In this document: in pieces, positions 26,597 to 35,758 of the stretch
Numbering within the stretch: position 1 is the stretch's first letter
Layout: each line of letters starts with the position of its first letter
NCBI GenBank assembly: GCA_031263015.1
Contig: JAISGN010000002.1
Coordinates: 62,001 to 126,000 of the forward strand
Direction: 5' to 3'
Length of the DNA: 64,000 nt
DNA from: Bacteroidales bacterium
Lineage (GTDB): Bacteria > Bacteroidota > Bacteroidia > Bacteroidales > P3
Position numbers and translations under genes: made by a program
The notes under the pieces: generated by a model
Seen by the model: only the letters and a program-made list of their open reading frames with translations
Told to the model about the DNA's origin: nothing
Database searches by the model: none

Positions 26597-28012
26597 CTAT
26601 AAAGTACGGCGAAGACGGGCAACGGGAATATTAAGTTTTTCTCTGTATTTGGCAATAGTGCGCCTGGCAAGTGTGAAACCTTGATTTTTAAGTACCAAAA
26701 CCAACTGTTCATCATTCAAAGGGTGCATTTTATCCTCGTTTTCTATGGCTTCTATCATTATAGACTTGATATGCTCGGCGGAAATAGCCTCTGCCTTGTC
26801 GCTAATGATTGCATTGGAGAAAAAATCTTTTAACAGAAATATGCCAAATGGTGTTTGCACGTATTTATTGGTTACAACACGAGAAACGGTTGAGATGTCC
26901 ATATTGATTTTTTGAGCAACGTCAGCCAGTCTCATCGGTTTCAATTTGGTAATATCTCCATCTATGAAATAAACATACTGCATGGACACAATAGCCTGCA
27001 TTGTCCTCATCAAAGTATTTGCTCTTTGCTCTATGGAGTCAATGAAAACCTTGGCAGATTCTATTTTGGTTTTAATGAACTTTATGCTCTCGTCGTTGTT
27101 CTTTAATTTGTTGTTATTAAGGTCGGCGAGCATATTTTGATAAAAAGGACTTAAATGCAAAGAATGGCTTTTGAATTTATTGAGAGTAAATTCTATTCTG
27201 CCGTTTTGCTGCCAGAGAATAAAATCAGGCACTATCGTTATTTTGTCTGCTATTTCTGCTTGTGAGGATGCAGGTTTTGGATTCAGAGAAACAATCTTAT
27301 CTATTGCCGATTGCAGGAGAGATTCATCGCAATTGAGTTTATGCATAATTGTTTCATATTGTTTGTTTGAGAAAGCCAAGAAACATTTTTCTAATATTTG
27401 CTTTGCCAATATTATACTCTGCTCTTGCTGATTCATTCGCTCAATTTGTAACAACAAGCACTCTCTTAAATCTCTTGCTGCAATGCCTGCCGGTTCAAAA
27501 GACTGAATAACCGATAACACATACTCTATTTCATTGTTTGAGGTCTCCACATTGTATCTGAAAAGCATATCATCGGCAATTGCATCTATACTTCGTGCCA
27601 AATAACCCGAGACATCAATATTGCCAATGATTTCTTCACCTATTTTATATTGCTCCTCCGATAAATTTTGCATATCCAATTGAAATATTAAATCATCTCT
27701 GAAGCCGTTATAAGCAATAAATAGGCTGTCTTCTTTTCTTTCCCCATTTCTATAATTACGCACCACAACATCATCGTCTCTAAAAAACGTATCAATATCA
27801 TTTACTGCGTCTTCTTCTTTGAACTCCACTTGTTCAAGACTTTCTTCCATGCTTTGCGAATCATCTTCCAGCACAGGATTTGCCTCCAATTCCTCTTTGA
27901 TACGCTGTTCCAATGCAATTGCAGGCAGATGTATCAACTGCATAAGTTGAATCTGCGATGCGGTTAGGCGTTGTTGCTGTTTCAAAAGGAGGCTATTGGA
28001 AAGTTTTGGCAT
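26597..28012 (-). CDS. rpoN: RNA polymerase sigma-54 factor RpoN
   Basis: A 471-residue sigma-54. The Gln/Leu-rich activator-interacting region opens the protein (SLLLKQQQRLTASQIQLMQLIHLP), an acidic linker follows (about 55-100), then the core-binding domain with IAARDLRECLLLQI, the DNA-binding helix-turn-helix (LADVAQKINMDISTVSRVVTNKYVQTP is typical), and the RpoN box, here ARRTIAKYREKLNIP near the end. Sigma-54 needs an AAA+ activator to open promoters; none is in the window, and I did not see convincing GG-N10-GC promoters. The start at 28012 (MPKLSNSLLLKQQQ) is chosen over 28078, which lies upstream of the -7 box at 28047-28054. Confidence 0.95.
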   Translation of the reverse strand: MPKLSNSLLLKQQQRLTASQIQLMQLIHLPAIALEQRIKEELEANPVLEDDSQSMEESLEQVEFKEEDAVNDIDTFFRDDDVVVRNYRNGERKEDSLFIAYNGFRDDLIFQLDMQNLSEEQYKIGEEIIGNIDVSGYLARSIDAIADDMLFRYNVETSNNEIEYVLSVIQSFEPAGIAARDLRECLLLQIERMNQQEQSIILAKQILEKCFLAFSNKQYETIMHKLNCDESLLQSAIDKIVSLNPKPASSQAEIADKITIVPDFILWQQNGRIEFTLNKFKSHSLHLSPFYQNMLADLNNNKLKNNDESIKFIKTKIESAKVFIDSIEQRANTLMRTMQAIVSMQYVYFIDGDITKLKPMRLADVAQKINMDISTVSRVVTNKYVQTPFGIFLLKDFFSNAIISDKAEAISAEHIKSIMIEAIENEDKMHPLNDEQLVLVLKNQGFTLARRTIAKYREKLNIPVARLRRTL

Positions 28013-28046
28013 AATTCTACTTATTTCAATCTGGCATTGTGAATTG

Positions 28047-28054
28047 CAAAGATA
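28047..28054 (-). promoter_or_regulatory. -7 box for rpoN
   Basis: CAAAGATA on the plus strand reads TATCTTTG on the minus strand, 34 bases upstream of the ATG at 28012. Confidence 0.65.
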
Positions 28055-28093
28055 CGAAAAGTTAAATGTAAGCAGCAATGATTAGTATATATC

Positions 28094-30871
28094 TTACAAA
28101 TATTGTGCTGTTAAGGTTTTTGGTTCTGTTGAAATAAGTTCTTCATAAGTCCCTTCAAAGATTATTTCTCCGCCATGTTTGCCTCCGTCTTTGCCGAGTT
28201 CTATTATCCAGTCGGAAGTCTTGATTATATCCGCATTATGTTCAATGACAACAATTGTATGCCCCATTTCCACCAAAGCATCAAAACATCTATTGAGTTT
28301 TTTTATATCATCAAAATGCAGACCTGTCGTAGGCTCATCAAAAATAAAGAGAGTCTTGCTATTAGTATTGCCTTTGGAAAGAAAAAATGCCAGTTTAATG
28401 CGTTGAGCCTCACCTCCGCTTAATGTGGAAGAACTTTGACCAAGTTTAAGATAGCCAAGCCCAACATCAATTAAGGATTGTAACTTACCAACTATTCTAT
28501 TATTAATTACGTTTGTCTCTTTGCCGAAAAATTCCTTTGCCTCTTCTATACTCATATCAAGAACATCGGCAATAGTTCTTCCTTTGTATTTTATCTCTAA
28601 GGCTTCCGCCTCATATCTTGTGCCGTTACAATATTCGCAAGGCAAGATTACGTCAGCCATAAACTGCATTGAAACTGTTATTGTCCCCTCTCCTTTGCAA
28701 TGTTTGCACCTTCCACCACCATCGGAGTTAAAAGAAAAATAGCCGGCTGTCAATCTGCGTTGTATTGCCAAAGGTTGATTGGCATAAAGCGAACGAATAT
28801 CATCAAAAGCACCGAGATAAGTAACGGGATTTGAACGAGAAGAACGACCAATCGGGTCTTGATTGACCATTTCTACCGAATGAATAAGTTTTGTTGAACC
28901 ATAAACCTTACTGCATTTGGGAATAACATCAACAGAAGAACCAAGATGCAACGACAAGGCATTATAGAAAGTGTTTTTTATTAGAGTCGTTTTACCGGAA
29001 CCTGACACCCCACAAACAGTAGTTCGTATGCCGAGCGGTATTTTTAAAGATACATTTTTCAAATTATGCTCACATGCATTATCTATCTGTAAAAATTCTT
29101 TCCATTTTAGTCTTTGTTTTCGGGATTCTATCCCTAATTCATTGCGGATGTACTTTGCCGTAAGCGATTTCTTATCCGACAGCAATTGTCCATACGTTCC
29201 ACTAAATACAACCTCACCTCCATTAACCCCTGCTCCCAATCCTATATCAATAATGTAATCCGCAGCCTCTATTACCTGCCTGTCATGCTCTACAACAATA
29301 ACAGTATTATTCGCATCCCGCAGTTGCTTCAACACTTTAATCAAATTGTTGGTATCACGGCTATGAAGTCCGATTGTAGGCTCATCAAGAATATACATAG
29401 ACCCAATAAGAGGATTTCCAAGTGAGGTTGCAAGACTAATGCGTTGTGCTTCCCCGCCCGAGAGAGTTGAACTGTTCCTGTTAAGAGTGAGGTATGACAA
29501 GCCTACATCCTGTAAATACGAAAGCCTTGTTCGTATTTCCTCAATAATCCTTTGAGAGACTTCCGCTTCATGAGGTGTTAATTTTATGTTTGCAAAGAAT
29601 GTCTGCAATTCATCAACAGGCATAAGCACCAAATCAGTTATTGATTTACCTGAAACCTTAACATACGATGCGTCTTGCCTCAAACGCGTTCCGTGACACT
29701 CAGGACATGTTGTGCGACCTGTATAACGAGATAGCATAACTCTGAATTGAATCTTGTATATCTCCTTTTTAAGCATATCAAAGAAAGGATAAATGCCCAT
29801 AATCCTCTTATCACCATACCACAATAAATGCTTCTGCTCATCATTCAGTTGAGAATAAGGTTTATGTATCGGAAATTTATCGTGAGCCTTGCTTATAAAA
29901 TCATCTTTGAATTTCTTCATAACCTCACCCTTCCAACAATTAACCGCATCTTCATAAACAGAAAGAGACGGATTGGTTACAACCAAGTCCTCCGCAATAT
30001 CCTCTATTTGTCCCGAACCTTTGCATCTCTGACACGCCCCATAAGGATTATTAAAAGAAAAAAAGTTCTCGGAAGTCTTGGTAAATATCATGCCATCAGC
30101 CTCAAAACGATTGGAAAACTTCATCAACTTGTCCCCAACCAATACTTCACAATAACCATTCCCTTCATTAAAGGCGGTATGCACGGAATCACTCAATCGC
30201 AAATACGTTTCTTCATTATCATGCTTGACAATAAGTCGGTCAATTACCAGAAAAATATTTTCAACGTTTGTATAATTGCCTTGATTAATATAATCCTCAA
30301 TATCAATCATATTATCATCAACATAAAGCCTCACATAACCGAGTTGCAACAATAATTCAAGCCGTTGATGCAATGTTTCGTCATGACATAATGTAACAGG
30401 ACAAAGAACATTCACCTTTGCCCCTTCTTCTTCCTTCAAAATAGCATCAACAACATTAGTAACCGTATGACGAACAACCTCTTTACCTGAAACAGGAGAA
30501 TATGTCCGTCCTATTTTCGCAAATAACAATTTTATATATTCATATATTTCCGTTGTTGTGCCAACAGTTGAGCGAGGATTTCTATTAGATGTTCTTTGCT
30601 CAACAGCAATGGCAGGAGCAATACCGCTAATGGAATCCACCTCAGGCTTATTCATCTTACCAAGAAATTGCCTTGCATAAGACGATAAACTTTCCGCATA
30701 GCGTCTTTGCCCTTCCGCAAACAATGTATCAAAAGCCAATGACGTTTTACCCGAACCCGATACACCGGTAATAACTATTAACTTCCCAGTAGGAAGCTCT
30801 ACATTAATATTTTTTAGATTATTGACTCTCGCACCTTTTATTATAATTGGCTTGTTTCCCTTGACAGACAT
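28094..30871 (-). CDS. uvrA: UvrA excinuclease ABC subunit A (second paralogue, complete)
   Basis: A 925-residue UvrA, the damage-recognition ATPase of nucleotide excision repair. Both ABC halves are complete: Walker A GVSGSGKTS (about 34) and GVSGSGKTT (about 625), signature LSGGEAQRI twice, and Walker B ILDEPT and FDEPT. Zinc modules are CQRCKGSG with CPECHGTRL in the first half and CKHCKGEG with CEYCNGTRY in the second. TSNRNPRSTVGTTTEIYEYIKLLFAKIG parallels the partial UvrA at the left edge but the two are clearly diverged. A minus-strand -7 box lies at 30897-30904. Nothing is missing. The rpoN gene follows on the same strand with its own promoter. Confidence 0.97.
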   Translation of the reverse strand: MSVKGNKPIIIKGARVNNLKNINVELPTGKLIVITGVSGSGKTSLAFDTLFAEGQRRYAESLSSYARQFLGKMNKPEVDSISGIAPAIAVEQRTSNRNPRSTVGTTTEIYEYIKLLFAKIGRTYSPVSGKEVVRHTVTNVVDAILKEEEGAKVNVLCPVTLCHDETLHQRLELLLQLGYVRLYVDDNMIDIEDYINQGNYTNVENIFLVIDRLIVKHDNEETYLRLSDSVHTAFNEGNGYCEVLVGDKLMKFSNRFEADGMIFTKTSENFFSFNNPYGACQRCKGSGQIEDIAEDLVVTNPSLSVYEDAVNCWKGEVMKKFKDDFISKAHDKFPIHKPYSQLNDEQKHLLWYGDKRIMGIYPFFDMLKKEIYKIQFRVMLSRYTGRTTCPECHGTRLRQDASYVKVSGKSITDLVLMPVDELQTFFANIKLTPHEAEVSQRIIEEIRTRLSYLQDVGLSYLTLNRNSSTLSGGEAQRISLATSLGNPLIGSMYILDEPTIGLHSRDTNNLIKVLKQLRDANNTVIVVEHDRQVIEAADYIIDIGLGAGVNGGEVVFSGTYGQLLSDKKSLTAKYIRNELGIESRKQRLKWKEFLQIDNACEHNLKNVSLKIPLGIRTTVCGVSGSGKTTLIKNTFYNALSLHLGSSVDVIPKCSKVYGSTKLIHSVEMVNQDPIGRSSRSNPVTYLGAFDDIRSLYANQPLAIQRRLTAGYFSFNSDGGGRCKHCKGEGTITVSMQFMADVILPCEYCNGTRYEAEALEIKYKGRTIADVLDMSIEEAKEFFGKETNVINNRIVGKLQSLIDVGLGYLKLGQSSSTLSGGEAQRIKLAFFLSKGNTNSKTLFIFDEPTTGLHFDDIKKLNRCFDALVEMGHTIVVIEHNADIIKTSDWIIELGKDGGKHGGEIIFEGTYEELISTEPKTLTAQYL

Positions 30872-30896
30872 TCTATTTTATTATATTGAACGCTTG

Positions 30897-30904
30897 CAAA
30901 GGTA
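30897..30904 (-). promoter_or_regulatory. -7 box for the complete uvrA
   Basis: CAAAGGTA on the plus strand reads TACCTTTG on the minus strand, 25 bases upstream of the start. Confidence 0.65.
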
Positions 30905-30980
30905 TCAAATTTCCTCAAATGATATTATAGTCTATTACTTTGCGAAATCAGTTTCGCTATTCTGATATAAGAAAGCAAAT

Positions 30981-31006
30981 CCTACATTTAAAATTATAAA
31001 TGTAGG
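30981..31006 (-). terminator. Hairpin downstream of gmk
   Basis: CCTACATTTA (30981-30990) pairs with TAAATGTAGG (30997-31006) over 10 bp, 10 bases after the gmk stop. The U tract is weak, so termination strength is uncertain. Confidence 0.55.
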
Positions 31007-31016
31007 TATTTCAAGG

Positions 31017-31586
31017 TTATTTCAGTTCCTTTTCAATTATTTCCTTCGCTTTGGCGACGGCAAGGTTTATATCGTCATTCAGAATCGTGTAATCAAACTT
31101 ATCACTCATTGAAAGCTCCATAGCAGACCTCTCAATACGCTTAGCTATGCTTTCTTTGCTTTCCGTACCTCTGAATTCAAGTCTTCTTTGCAATTCTTCA
31201 ATAGACGGAGGCATAACAAAAATAGATACGGCACTTGACTTAAAAAGTTTCTTAATACTTATACCGCCATTAACATCAACATCGAATGCTATAATCTTGC
31301 CGTTTGCACGTATGCGGTCTATTTCCGATTTAAGCGTACCATACAATATTCCGTTATAAACCTCTTCCCATTCAAGGAAATCACCATTTGCTATTTTTGT
31401 TCTAAACTCTTGCTCTGTTAAAAAGTAGTAATCTTTGCCTTCAACCTCATTACTACGTTTGGGACGTGAGGTTGCAGAAACGGAAAAGGTCAATAAATCG
31501 GGATAAATAGCGAACAAACGTTTTAGAATAGTCGTTTTACCGGAACCGGACGGGGCAGAAAATATGATAATGTCTTTTTTATGCAT
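31017..31586 (-). CDS. gmk: Guanylate kinase
   Basis: A 189-residue cytoplasmic kinase that phosphorylates GMP or dGMP to the diphosphate. The P-loop APSGSGKTTIL (about residues 11-21) starts the protein, followed by the GMP-binding stretch SVSATSRPKRSNEVEGKDYYFLTEQEF (Ser, Arg and Tyr residues of the family) and EWEEVYNGILYGT. Length is normal. It is the last gene of a run pdxJ - acidic hypothetical - gmk on the minus strand with gaps of 43 and 11 bases, so probably one operon. Confidence 0.95.
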   Translation of the reverse strand: MHKKDIIIFSAPSGSGKTTILKRLFAIYPDLLTFSVSATSRPKRSNEVEGKDYYFLTEQEFRTKIANGDFLEWEEVYNGILYGTLKSEIDRIRANGKIIAFDVDVNGGISIKKLFKSSAVSIFVMPPSIEELQRRLEFRGTESKESIAKRIERSAMELSMSDKFDYTILNDDINLAVAKAKEIIEKELK

Positions 31587-31597
31587 ATAAAAGATGG

Positions 31598-32506
31598 CTA
31601 TGTGCGTTTTCTAAATCGTTTCTCTATAATATCAAGCAGAGTCGTGAAAGCCAAAGATGTTTCCGACCACTGATTTTCTTGTTTATACCTATCTATTATA
31701 AGCAATGCGTTTCCCTTATCTTCGCTTGCATTAAGTTCTTGGATAAAATCAGTATATTTTTTCATATTTCCTTCAAACAGATTGTTGATAAACAAAAATT
31801 TATCATTCACTCCGATATTTGTTCTCAAATCTCCGAAATTTCTTCCTCCGACTTTATCATTTATTGTCTGCGTATCGGCAAATTTATCGGCTACTGTGGT
31901 CTGCTGTTGTGAGAAAAGGTCAAATGCTGATGGGGTTTTAAGTTCATTATCTATCTCATCCATCAGGCTATTACGAAGATAATTCAATACGGAAGGCGTA
32001 TTCTCTATTATATTATTTATTTCCGTCTCGCCGTAAGGCTCTTTCTCCTGTTTTAATTCTGATTCCAAATGCGTGTCATTGGCTTCTGCTATCTCCTCTT
32101 CCGAATAAAAATCAAATTCTTCGCCGTCAATCGGCAATTCATCCTCAACAGACGGCAAGGCTTCTTCTTCTAAATTATTAGGAATGTCTTTCTGCGGCTC
32201 GGAAACCTCAATCTCCTTTGGCGAATCATCTTCCGATTGTTCAAAAATAACCGTTTGCTGAGGCAGAATATCATCTTGCGAAATCTCTTCTTGACTTTCA
32301 ATCTGCGGCATCTCACTTGGCGAAGTCATATAGTGGTCTTGCGGAATTTTTTCTTCATAATCCATCAACAAAGAATACATCTCTCGCAATTTATCCTTTA
32401 AAATATCAACCTCAATCTGCGGCATATTTTCATCACTGCACATCTTGCTGCCAAGAGAGTTTATTTTGTCAAGCAAAGACCTTAATCTGTTTTTATCGGT
32501 ATTCAT
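31598..32506 (-). CDS. Acidic conserved protein of unknown function
   Basis: A 302-residue soluble protein without a signal peptide. The N-terminal 50 residues are helical and charged, residues about 60-160 are a very acidic, low-complexity linker rich in Glu, Asp, Ser and Pro, and the C-terminal 85 residues form a compact helical domain (NIGVNDKFLFINNLFEGNMKKYTDFIQELN and onward). This C-terminal module looks like one found in other Bacteroidota hypotheticals, where the function is unknown. It sits between pdxJ and gmk on the same strand, 11 bases before gmk. I assign no function. Confidence 0.8.
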   Translation of the reverse strand: MNTDKNRLRSLLDKINSLGSKMCSDENMPQIEVDILKDKLREMYSLLMDYEEKIPQDHYMTSPSEMPQIESQEEISQDDILPQQTVIFEQSEDDSPKEIEVSEPQKDIPNNLEEEALPSVEDELPIDGEEFDFYSEEEIAEANDTHLESELKQEKEPYGETEINNIIENTPSVLNYLRNSLMDEIDNELKTPSAFDLFSQQQTTVADKFADTQTINDKVGGRNFGDLRTNIGVNDKFLFINNLFEGNMKKYTDFIQELNASEDKGNALLIIDRYKQENQWSETSLAFTTLLDIIEKRFRKRT

Positions 32507-32549
32507 TTTAATGATTGTTTATCTCAAATAGTTTATATAAAATATTGTT

Positions 32550-33350
32550 TTAACCTTCCAAACTATCATTTAATTCGCTGTAAATCTCGTTTAATTCCTC
32601 CTGAGTCAAAAGACAATGCTTGTTTTGGTACTTTTGTGAGCGGTGAAGGCAACGTTTGTAAATCTGAATGGTCGCTCGCATTCCAAATTCCAAAGCATCA
32701 CAAATCAAAGCGTGCCCAATAGAAACCTCAAGCAAGTTAGGAATCTTTTTATTAAAGAAATTAAGATTATAATAGTTCAAATCGTGTCCGGCATTCACGC
32801 CCAAATCACATTCTTCTGCCGCTTTGGCAGCAACAATGAAAGGTTCAATGGCTTTATGCTTGTCTTCAGTGTAATGTTTAGCATAACTTTCGGTGTATAA
32901 CTCAACTCTGTCGGCTTCACAACGCTTTGCCCCTTCAATCATATTTGCATCCGCATTGACGAAAAGCGATACCCTGCCGACAGACTTTAATCTGGCTACA
33001 ATATCCCTAAGCATTGATTCATTTTTAACAGTATCCCAGCCGTTATTAGATGTTAAGGCGTCAGGCTTATCAGGCACAAGCGTAATCTGTGTTGGTTTTA
33101 CTTCCTCAACAAGCCGCATAAAATCTTCCGAAGGATAGCCTTCTATGTTGAATTCCTTAGTTAAAACCGCTTTTAGTTGCCTTACATCATCGTAACGTAT
33201 GTGTCGTCCGTCCGGACGCGGATGTACGGTTATTCCGTCAGCACCTAAATGTTCTATCTTCAAGGCTGATTTGACTACATCAGGCATATTACCGCCTCGT
33301 GCGTTGCGAAGAGTTGCTATTTTGTTGATATTGACACTCAGTTTAACCAT
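32550..33350 (-). CDS. pdxJ: Pyridoxine 5'-phosphate synthase PdxJ
   Basis: A 266-residue TIM-barrel enzyme that joins 1-deoxyxylulose 5-phosphate with 3-amino-2-oxopropyl phosphate to give pyridoxine 5'-phosphate. It has SVNINKIATLRNARGGNMPDVV at the start, GADGITVHPRPDGRHIR with substrate-binding His and Arg residues, TLVPDKP, and NAGHDLNYYN near 192-201. The INKIATLRNARGG variant and the 266-residue length are the Bacteroidota form, longer than the roughly 240 residues in E. coli because of a C-terminal tail of about 25 residues. Promoter box at 33371-33378. First gene of the probable pdxJ-hypothetical-gmk operon. Confidence 0.95.
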   Translation of the reverse strand: MVKLSVNINKIATLRNARGGNMPDVVKSALKIEHLGADGITVHPRPDGRHIRYDDVRQLKAVLTKEFNIEGYPSEDFMRLVEEVKPTQITLVPDKPDALTSNNGWDTVKNESMLRDIVARLKSVGRVSLFVNADANMIEGAKRCEADRVELYTESYAKHYTEDKHKAIEPFIVAAKAAEECDLGVNAGHDLNYYNLNFFNKKIPNLLEVSIGHALICDALEFGMRATIQIYKRCLHRSQKYQNKHCLLTQEELNEIYSELNDSLEG

Positions 33351-33370
33351 TTCGTTTGAGATTTTCCCAG

Positions 33371-33378
33371 CAAAAGTA
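33371..33378 (-). promoter_or_regulatory. -7 box for the pdxJ operon
   Basis: CAAAAGTA on the plus strand reads TACTTTTG on the minus strand, 20 bases upstream of the pdxJ start. Confidence 0.65.
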
Positions 33379-33563
33379 ATATTATTTTTTGTTTCCTGTT
33401 TATAATCGTTCGTATTGTGTTACCGATAACACTTATTAAGACTGCAAAAGTATAAAAAACATATATATTTCTTCATTTCAAAAATTTCAAACCTCGTATC
33501 GCCGCCGCAAAACAAAACAATATCGCCATCCTTACTGACATTGATATTCTGTGAGTTGGTTCG

Positions 33564-33668
33564 GTTAAAATGAAAGGCTGTTTCGTAAAAATAAAACGCT
33601 GTTTGGTTAAAATAAAACAGCCTTTCATTTTGATGGAACAGCCTTTTGTTAAAATAATGCAAAGGAAT
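33564..33668. repeat. 21-bp lattice array F (five units)
   Basis: Located in the divergent 381-bp gap 33351-33731 between pdxJ and the beta-barrel gene. Units start at 33564, 33585, 33606, 33627 and 33648. Cores in order are AAAGGCTGTTTC, AAACGCTGTTTG, AAACAGCCTTTC and GAACAGCCTTTT; the fifth unit keeps only the GTTAAAATAA leader. The remaining sequence 33379-33563 shows no clear feature. Confidence 0.85.
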
Positions 33669-33699
33669 GCCTTCCGAGAACGACATTGTAAAAAAATAT

Positions 33700-33707
33700 T
33701 ATCTTTG
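33700..33707 (+). promoter_or_regulatory. -7 box for the envelope operon 33732-37306
   Basis: TATCTTTG matches TAnnTTTG and ends 24 bases before the ATG at 33732, 31 bases beyond array F. Confidence 0.68.
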
Positions 33708-33731
33708 CCCAATATTTTTAATTAAGATTAT

Positions 33732-34493
33732 ATGAATAATAAAACGACCATTTATCTCCTTGTTGTTTGCTTTGTTTGCAGCCTGACGGCGTTTTCGCAG
33801 AATCAAACGGGCAATCAGGACAGTGTTTTGTACTATCCGATAAAAGATAACATCCTTTCAAAGGGACGAACCAATATTTCATTCAGCATAGGATTTGAGA
33901 ACAAGAAAATAGAAGATGATTTCCTGCTGACCATATTAAAGATTGATGAGATTAAAACCAACAAATATGATTTTTCTTTCGGCGGTTCGTATTTTGTAAA
34001 GGACAATGTGGCACTCGGAGGCAAGGTTTCATACGGATTTTCCGACCAAACATATCATTTAGACGCCAAAGTGCTGGAATTATTGATTGATGCGCAAAAT
34101 TATTCCACCTCAACAGCACAGACATCCTTCTCAATAGGAGGAGGAGTTAAGAATTTCGTGCCGATAGGCAGCGGTAGAAAATTATTTATCTTTAATGAGA
34201 CGAATTTATTGTATTCTTATAGCCGCACGCTTACAAGAGATGTGTATAACCAAACGAGGATTGAGAAAAATTTTTGGCAGGATAATACAATTGAAGTCAG
34301 GTTATCGCCGGGCGTAATGTACTTCCTCACCAAAGGATTTGCGTTTGAATTTGCTCTTACGCCTGTTGCACTCAGTTATAAGTGGGGAACGGTAACGCAT
34401 AACGAAGAATCAAAAGGTTCTTCTCACGATGCGGATTTGAATTTCAGCCTTTTCCCCTTCACAATCTACTTCGGATTTGCCTATTACTTCTAA
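33732..34493 (+). CDS. Probable outer-membrane beta-barrel protein
   Basis: A 253-residue protein with a signal peptide (to about residue 22, ending AFSQ). The mature part alternates polar and aromatic residues in strand-length segments with glycine-rich turns (SIGFENKK, YDFSFGGSYFVKDNVALGGKVSYGFSD) and ends in FPFTIYFGFAYYF, a C-terminal aromatic residue as in porin-type barrels. I infer a small outer-membrane barrel of unknown function. It is the first of three genes spaced by 12 and 20 bases (barrel, PCMD lipoprotein, OstA-like), suggesting an envelope operon. Confidence 0.8.
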   Translation: MNNKTTIYLLVVCFVCSLTAFSQNQTGNQDSVLYYPIKDNILSKGRTNISFSIGFENKKIEDDFLLTILKIDEIKTNKYDFSFGGSYFVKDNVALGGKVSYGFSDQTYHLDAKVLELLIDAQNYSTSTAQTSFSIGGGVKNFVPIGSGRKLFIFNETNLLYSYSRTLTRDVYNQTRIEKNFWQDNTIEVRLSPGVMYFLTKGFAFEFALTPVALSYKWGTVTHNEESKGSSHDADLNFSLFPFTIYFGFAYYF

Positions 34494-34505
34494 AAAAATA
34501 AATGT

Positions 34506-35738
34506 ATGAAAAGAATAATTTACGGATTTATCGTTTTATTATCGGCAATCTTTATAATATCCTGCGTAGATGAGGATTATTATCAGGAAAGCAGGCTTTG
34601 CAATGTTGTGGAACTTTCTCTCAAAGGGCAGATATCAAACACTATTGTTGCAGGAGCAGATAACGATACGGGCTTTGTTTATATCGGTATGCCCAATACG
34701 GTGGATTTAAAAAATATTGCTGTGAATAATGTTGTTTTTTCGCCGCTTTCAAAATGTGATAAGGACGTTAAGTCAATACGAAACTTCACTAACGATATTT
34801 GTTTCAAACTCACGGCGGAAGATAACGATGTTTCAAAGGTATGGATAGTGCGTGTCAGTTACGGAAATGCACCGAAGCAACTGCCGTTTTCAAATATGAA
34901 ACAATGGACTGTTGCATTAAATTCGCTTGGAGTGCCGATTACAACAATGGGAACGACCGCTTATTTTCCCGGAAACGGCATTGACTATTCTCCTTGGCAG
35001 CATGCGGCACGTGCAAACCAGATGAATTTCTTTTTTAGCGTCAATCCGCGTCCAGATGCTGCTGATGCCGATTACGCATGTATGGAAACAAAACTTTATA
35101 ACGGCGGAGCGGCGATGGGATACGGCATTGTAACGGGAGCAATCTATACTGCCGTCTTCCGATATGATGCAAAACATCTGCCGGGAATTGGTTCCGACCC
35201 CAACCCTCGCAAGATGGTTGATTTCGGAACGGCGTTTTATTACAAGCCAACGGCGATAAAATTTAAGATAAGGTACAAAGGCGGTGATACATTAAGAGAC
35301 GGACGCGGCAATGCGGTAGTCGGCGGTAAGGATTCTTGCGATATTTATGTTATTTTGCAGAACCGAACACAGGATACGAACATTTGGTATCGCGTAGGTG
35401 CGGCTTGGTTGCGTACAAGTGAGCCTATGGGCGATTTTAACAACAATAATGGGTTTCAGGAGGTTACTTTGCCGATTATTTACGGCGAACCATCCGCATC
35501 TGTCCTCAATCAAAAACCATATATGGCTATCGGAGGAATAAAAGGTGAGGTTGTGTTTTACAAATTCGTGCAAAACGGGGACGATTACGACAAATACGAG
35601 ATGCAGGAGCAATATGCAGACCCATCAATGCCTGTTGATAATATAATTGTTACCTTTTCGTCATCGGCTTATGGCGATATGTTTCTCGGAGCGCCCGATA
35701 GCCGACTTGATATTAAGGATATAGAATTTGTTTATTAG
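34506..35738 (+). CDS. PCMD-domain surface lipoprotein
   Basis: A 410-residue lipoprotein. The signal MKRIIYGFIVLLSAIFIISC ends in a lipobox with Cys20. Residues about 30-115 form an N-terminal beta domain. Residues about 125-410 fit the putative carbohydrate metabolism domain (PCMD, PF13201): NMKQWTVALNSLGVPI near the start, a jelly-roll-like middle, and the typical ending SSSAYGDMFLGAPDSRLDIKDIEFVY. PCMD proteins in Bacteroidota are surface glycan-binding or glycan-handling lipoproteins, but few have measured activity. No SusC/SusD pair is adjacent, so a role in a polysaccharide utilisation locus is not indicated. Confidence 0.82.
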   Translation: MKRIIYGFIVLLSAIFIISCVDEDYYQESRLCNVVELSLKGQISNTIVAGADNDTGFVYIGMPNTVDLKNIAVNNVVFSPLSKCDKDVKSIRNFTNDICFKLTAEDNDVSKVWIVRVSYGNAPKQLPFSNMKQWTVALNSLGVPITTMGTTAYFPGNGIDYSPWQHAARANQMNFFFSVNPRPDAADADYACMETKLYNGGAAMGYGIVTGAIYTAVFRYDAKHLPGIGSDPNPRKMVDFGTAFYYKPTAIKFKIRYKGGDTLRDGRGNAVVGGKDSCDIYVILQNRTQDTNIWYRVGAAWLRTSEPMGDFNNNNGFQEVTLPIIYGEPSASVLNQKPYMAIGGIKGEVVFYKFVQNGDDYDKYEMQEQYADPSMPVDNIIVTFSSSAYGDMFLGAPDSRLDIKDIEFVY

Positions 35739-35758
35739 AGTTGCAATCGGCGGAATCT

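Noticed and set aside
30941-30965. Small hairpin GCGAAATCAGTTTCGC upstream of the complete uvrA as a regulatory RNA
   Set aside because: A short stem in a 145-bp gap with no conserved flanks; nothing supports a function.
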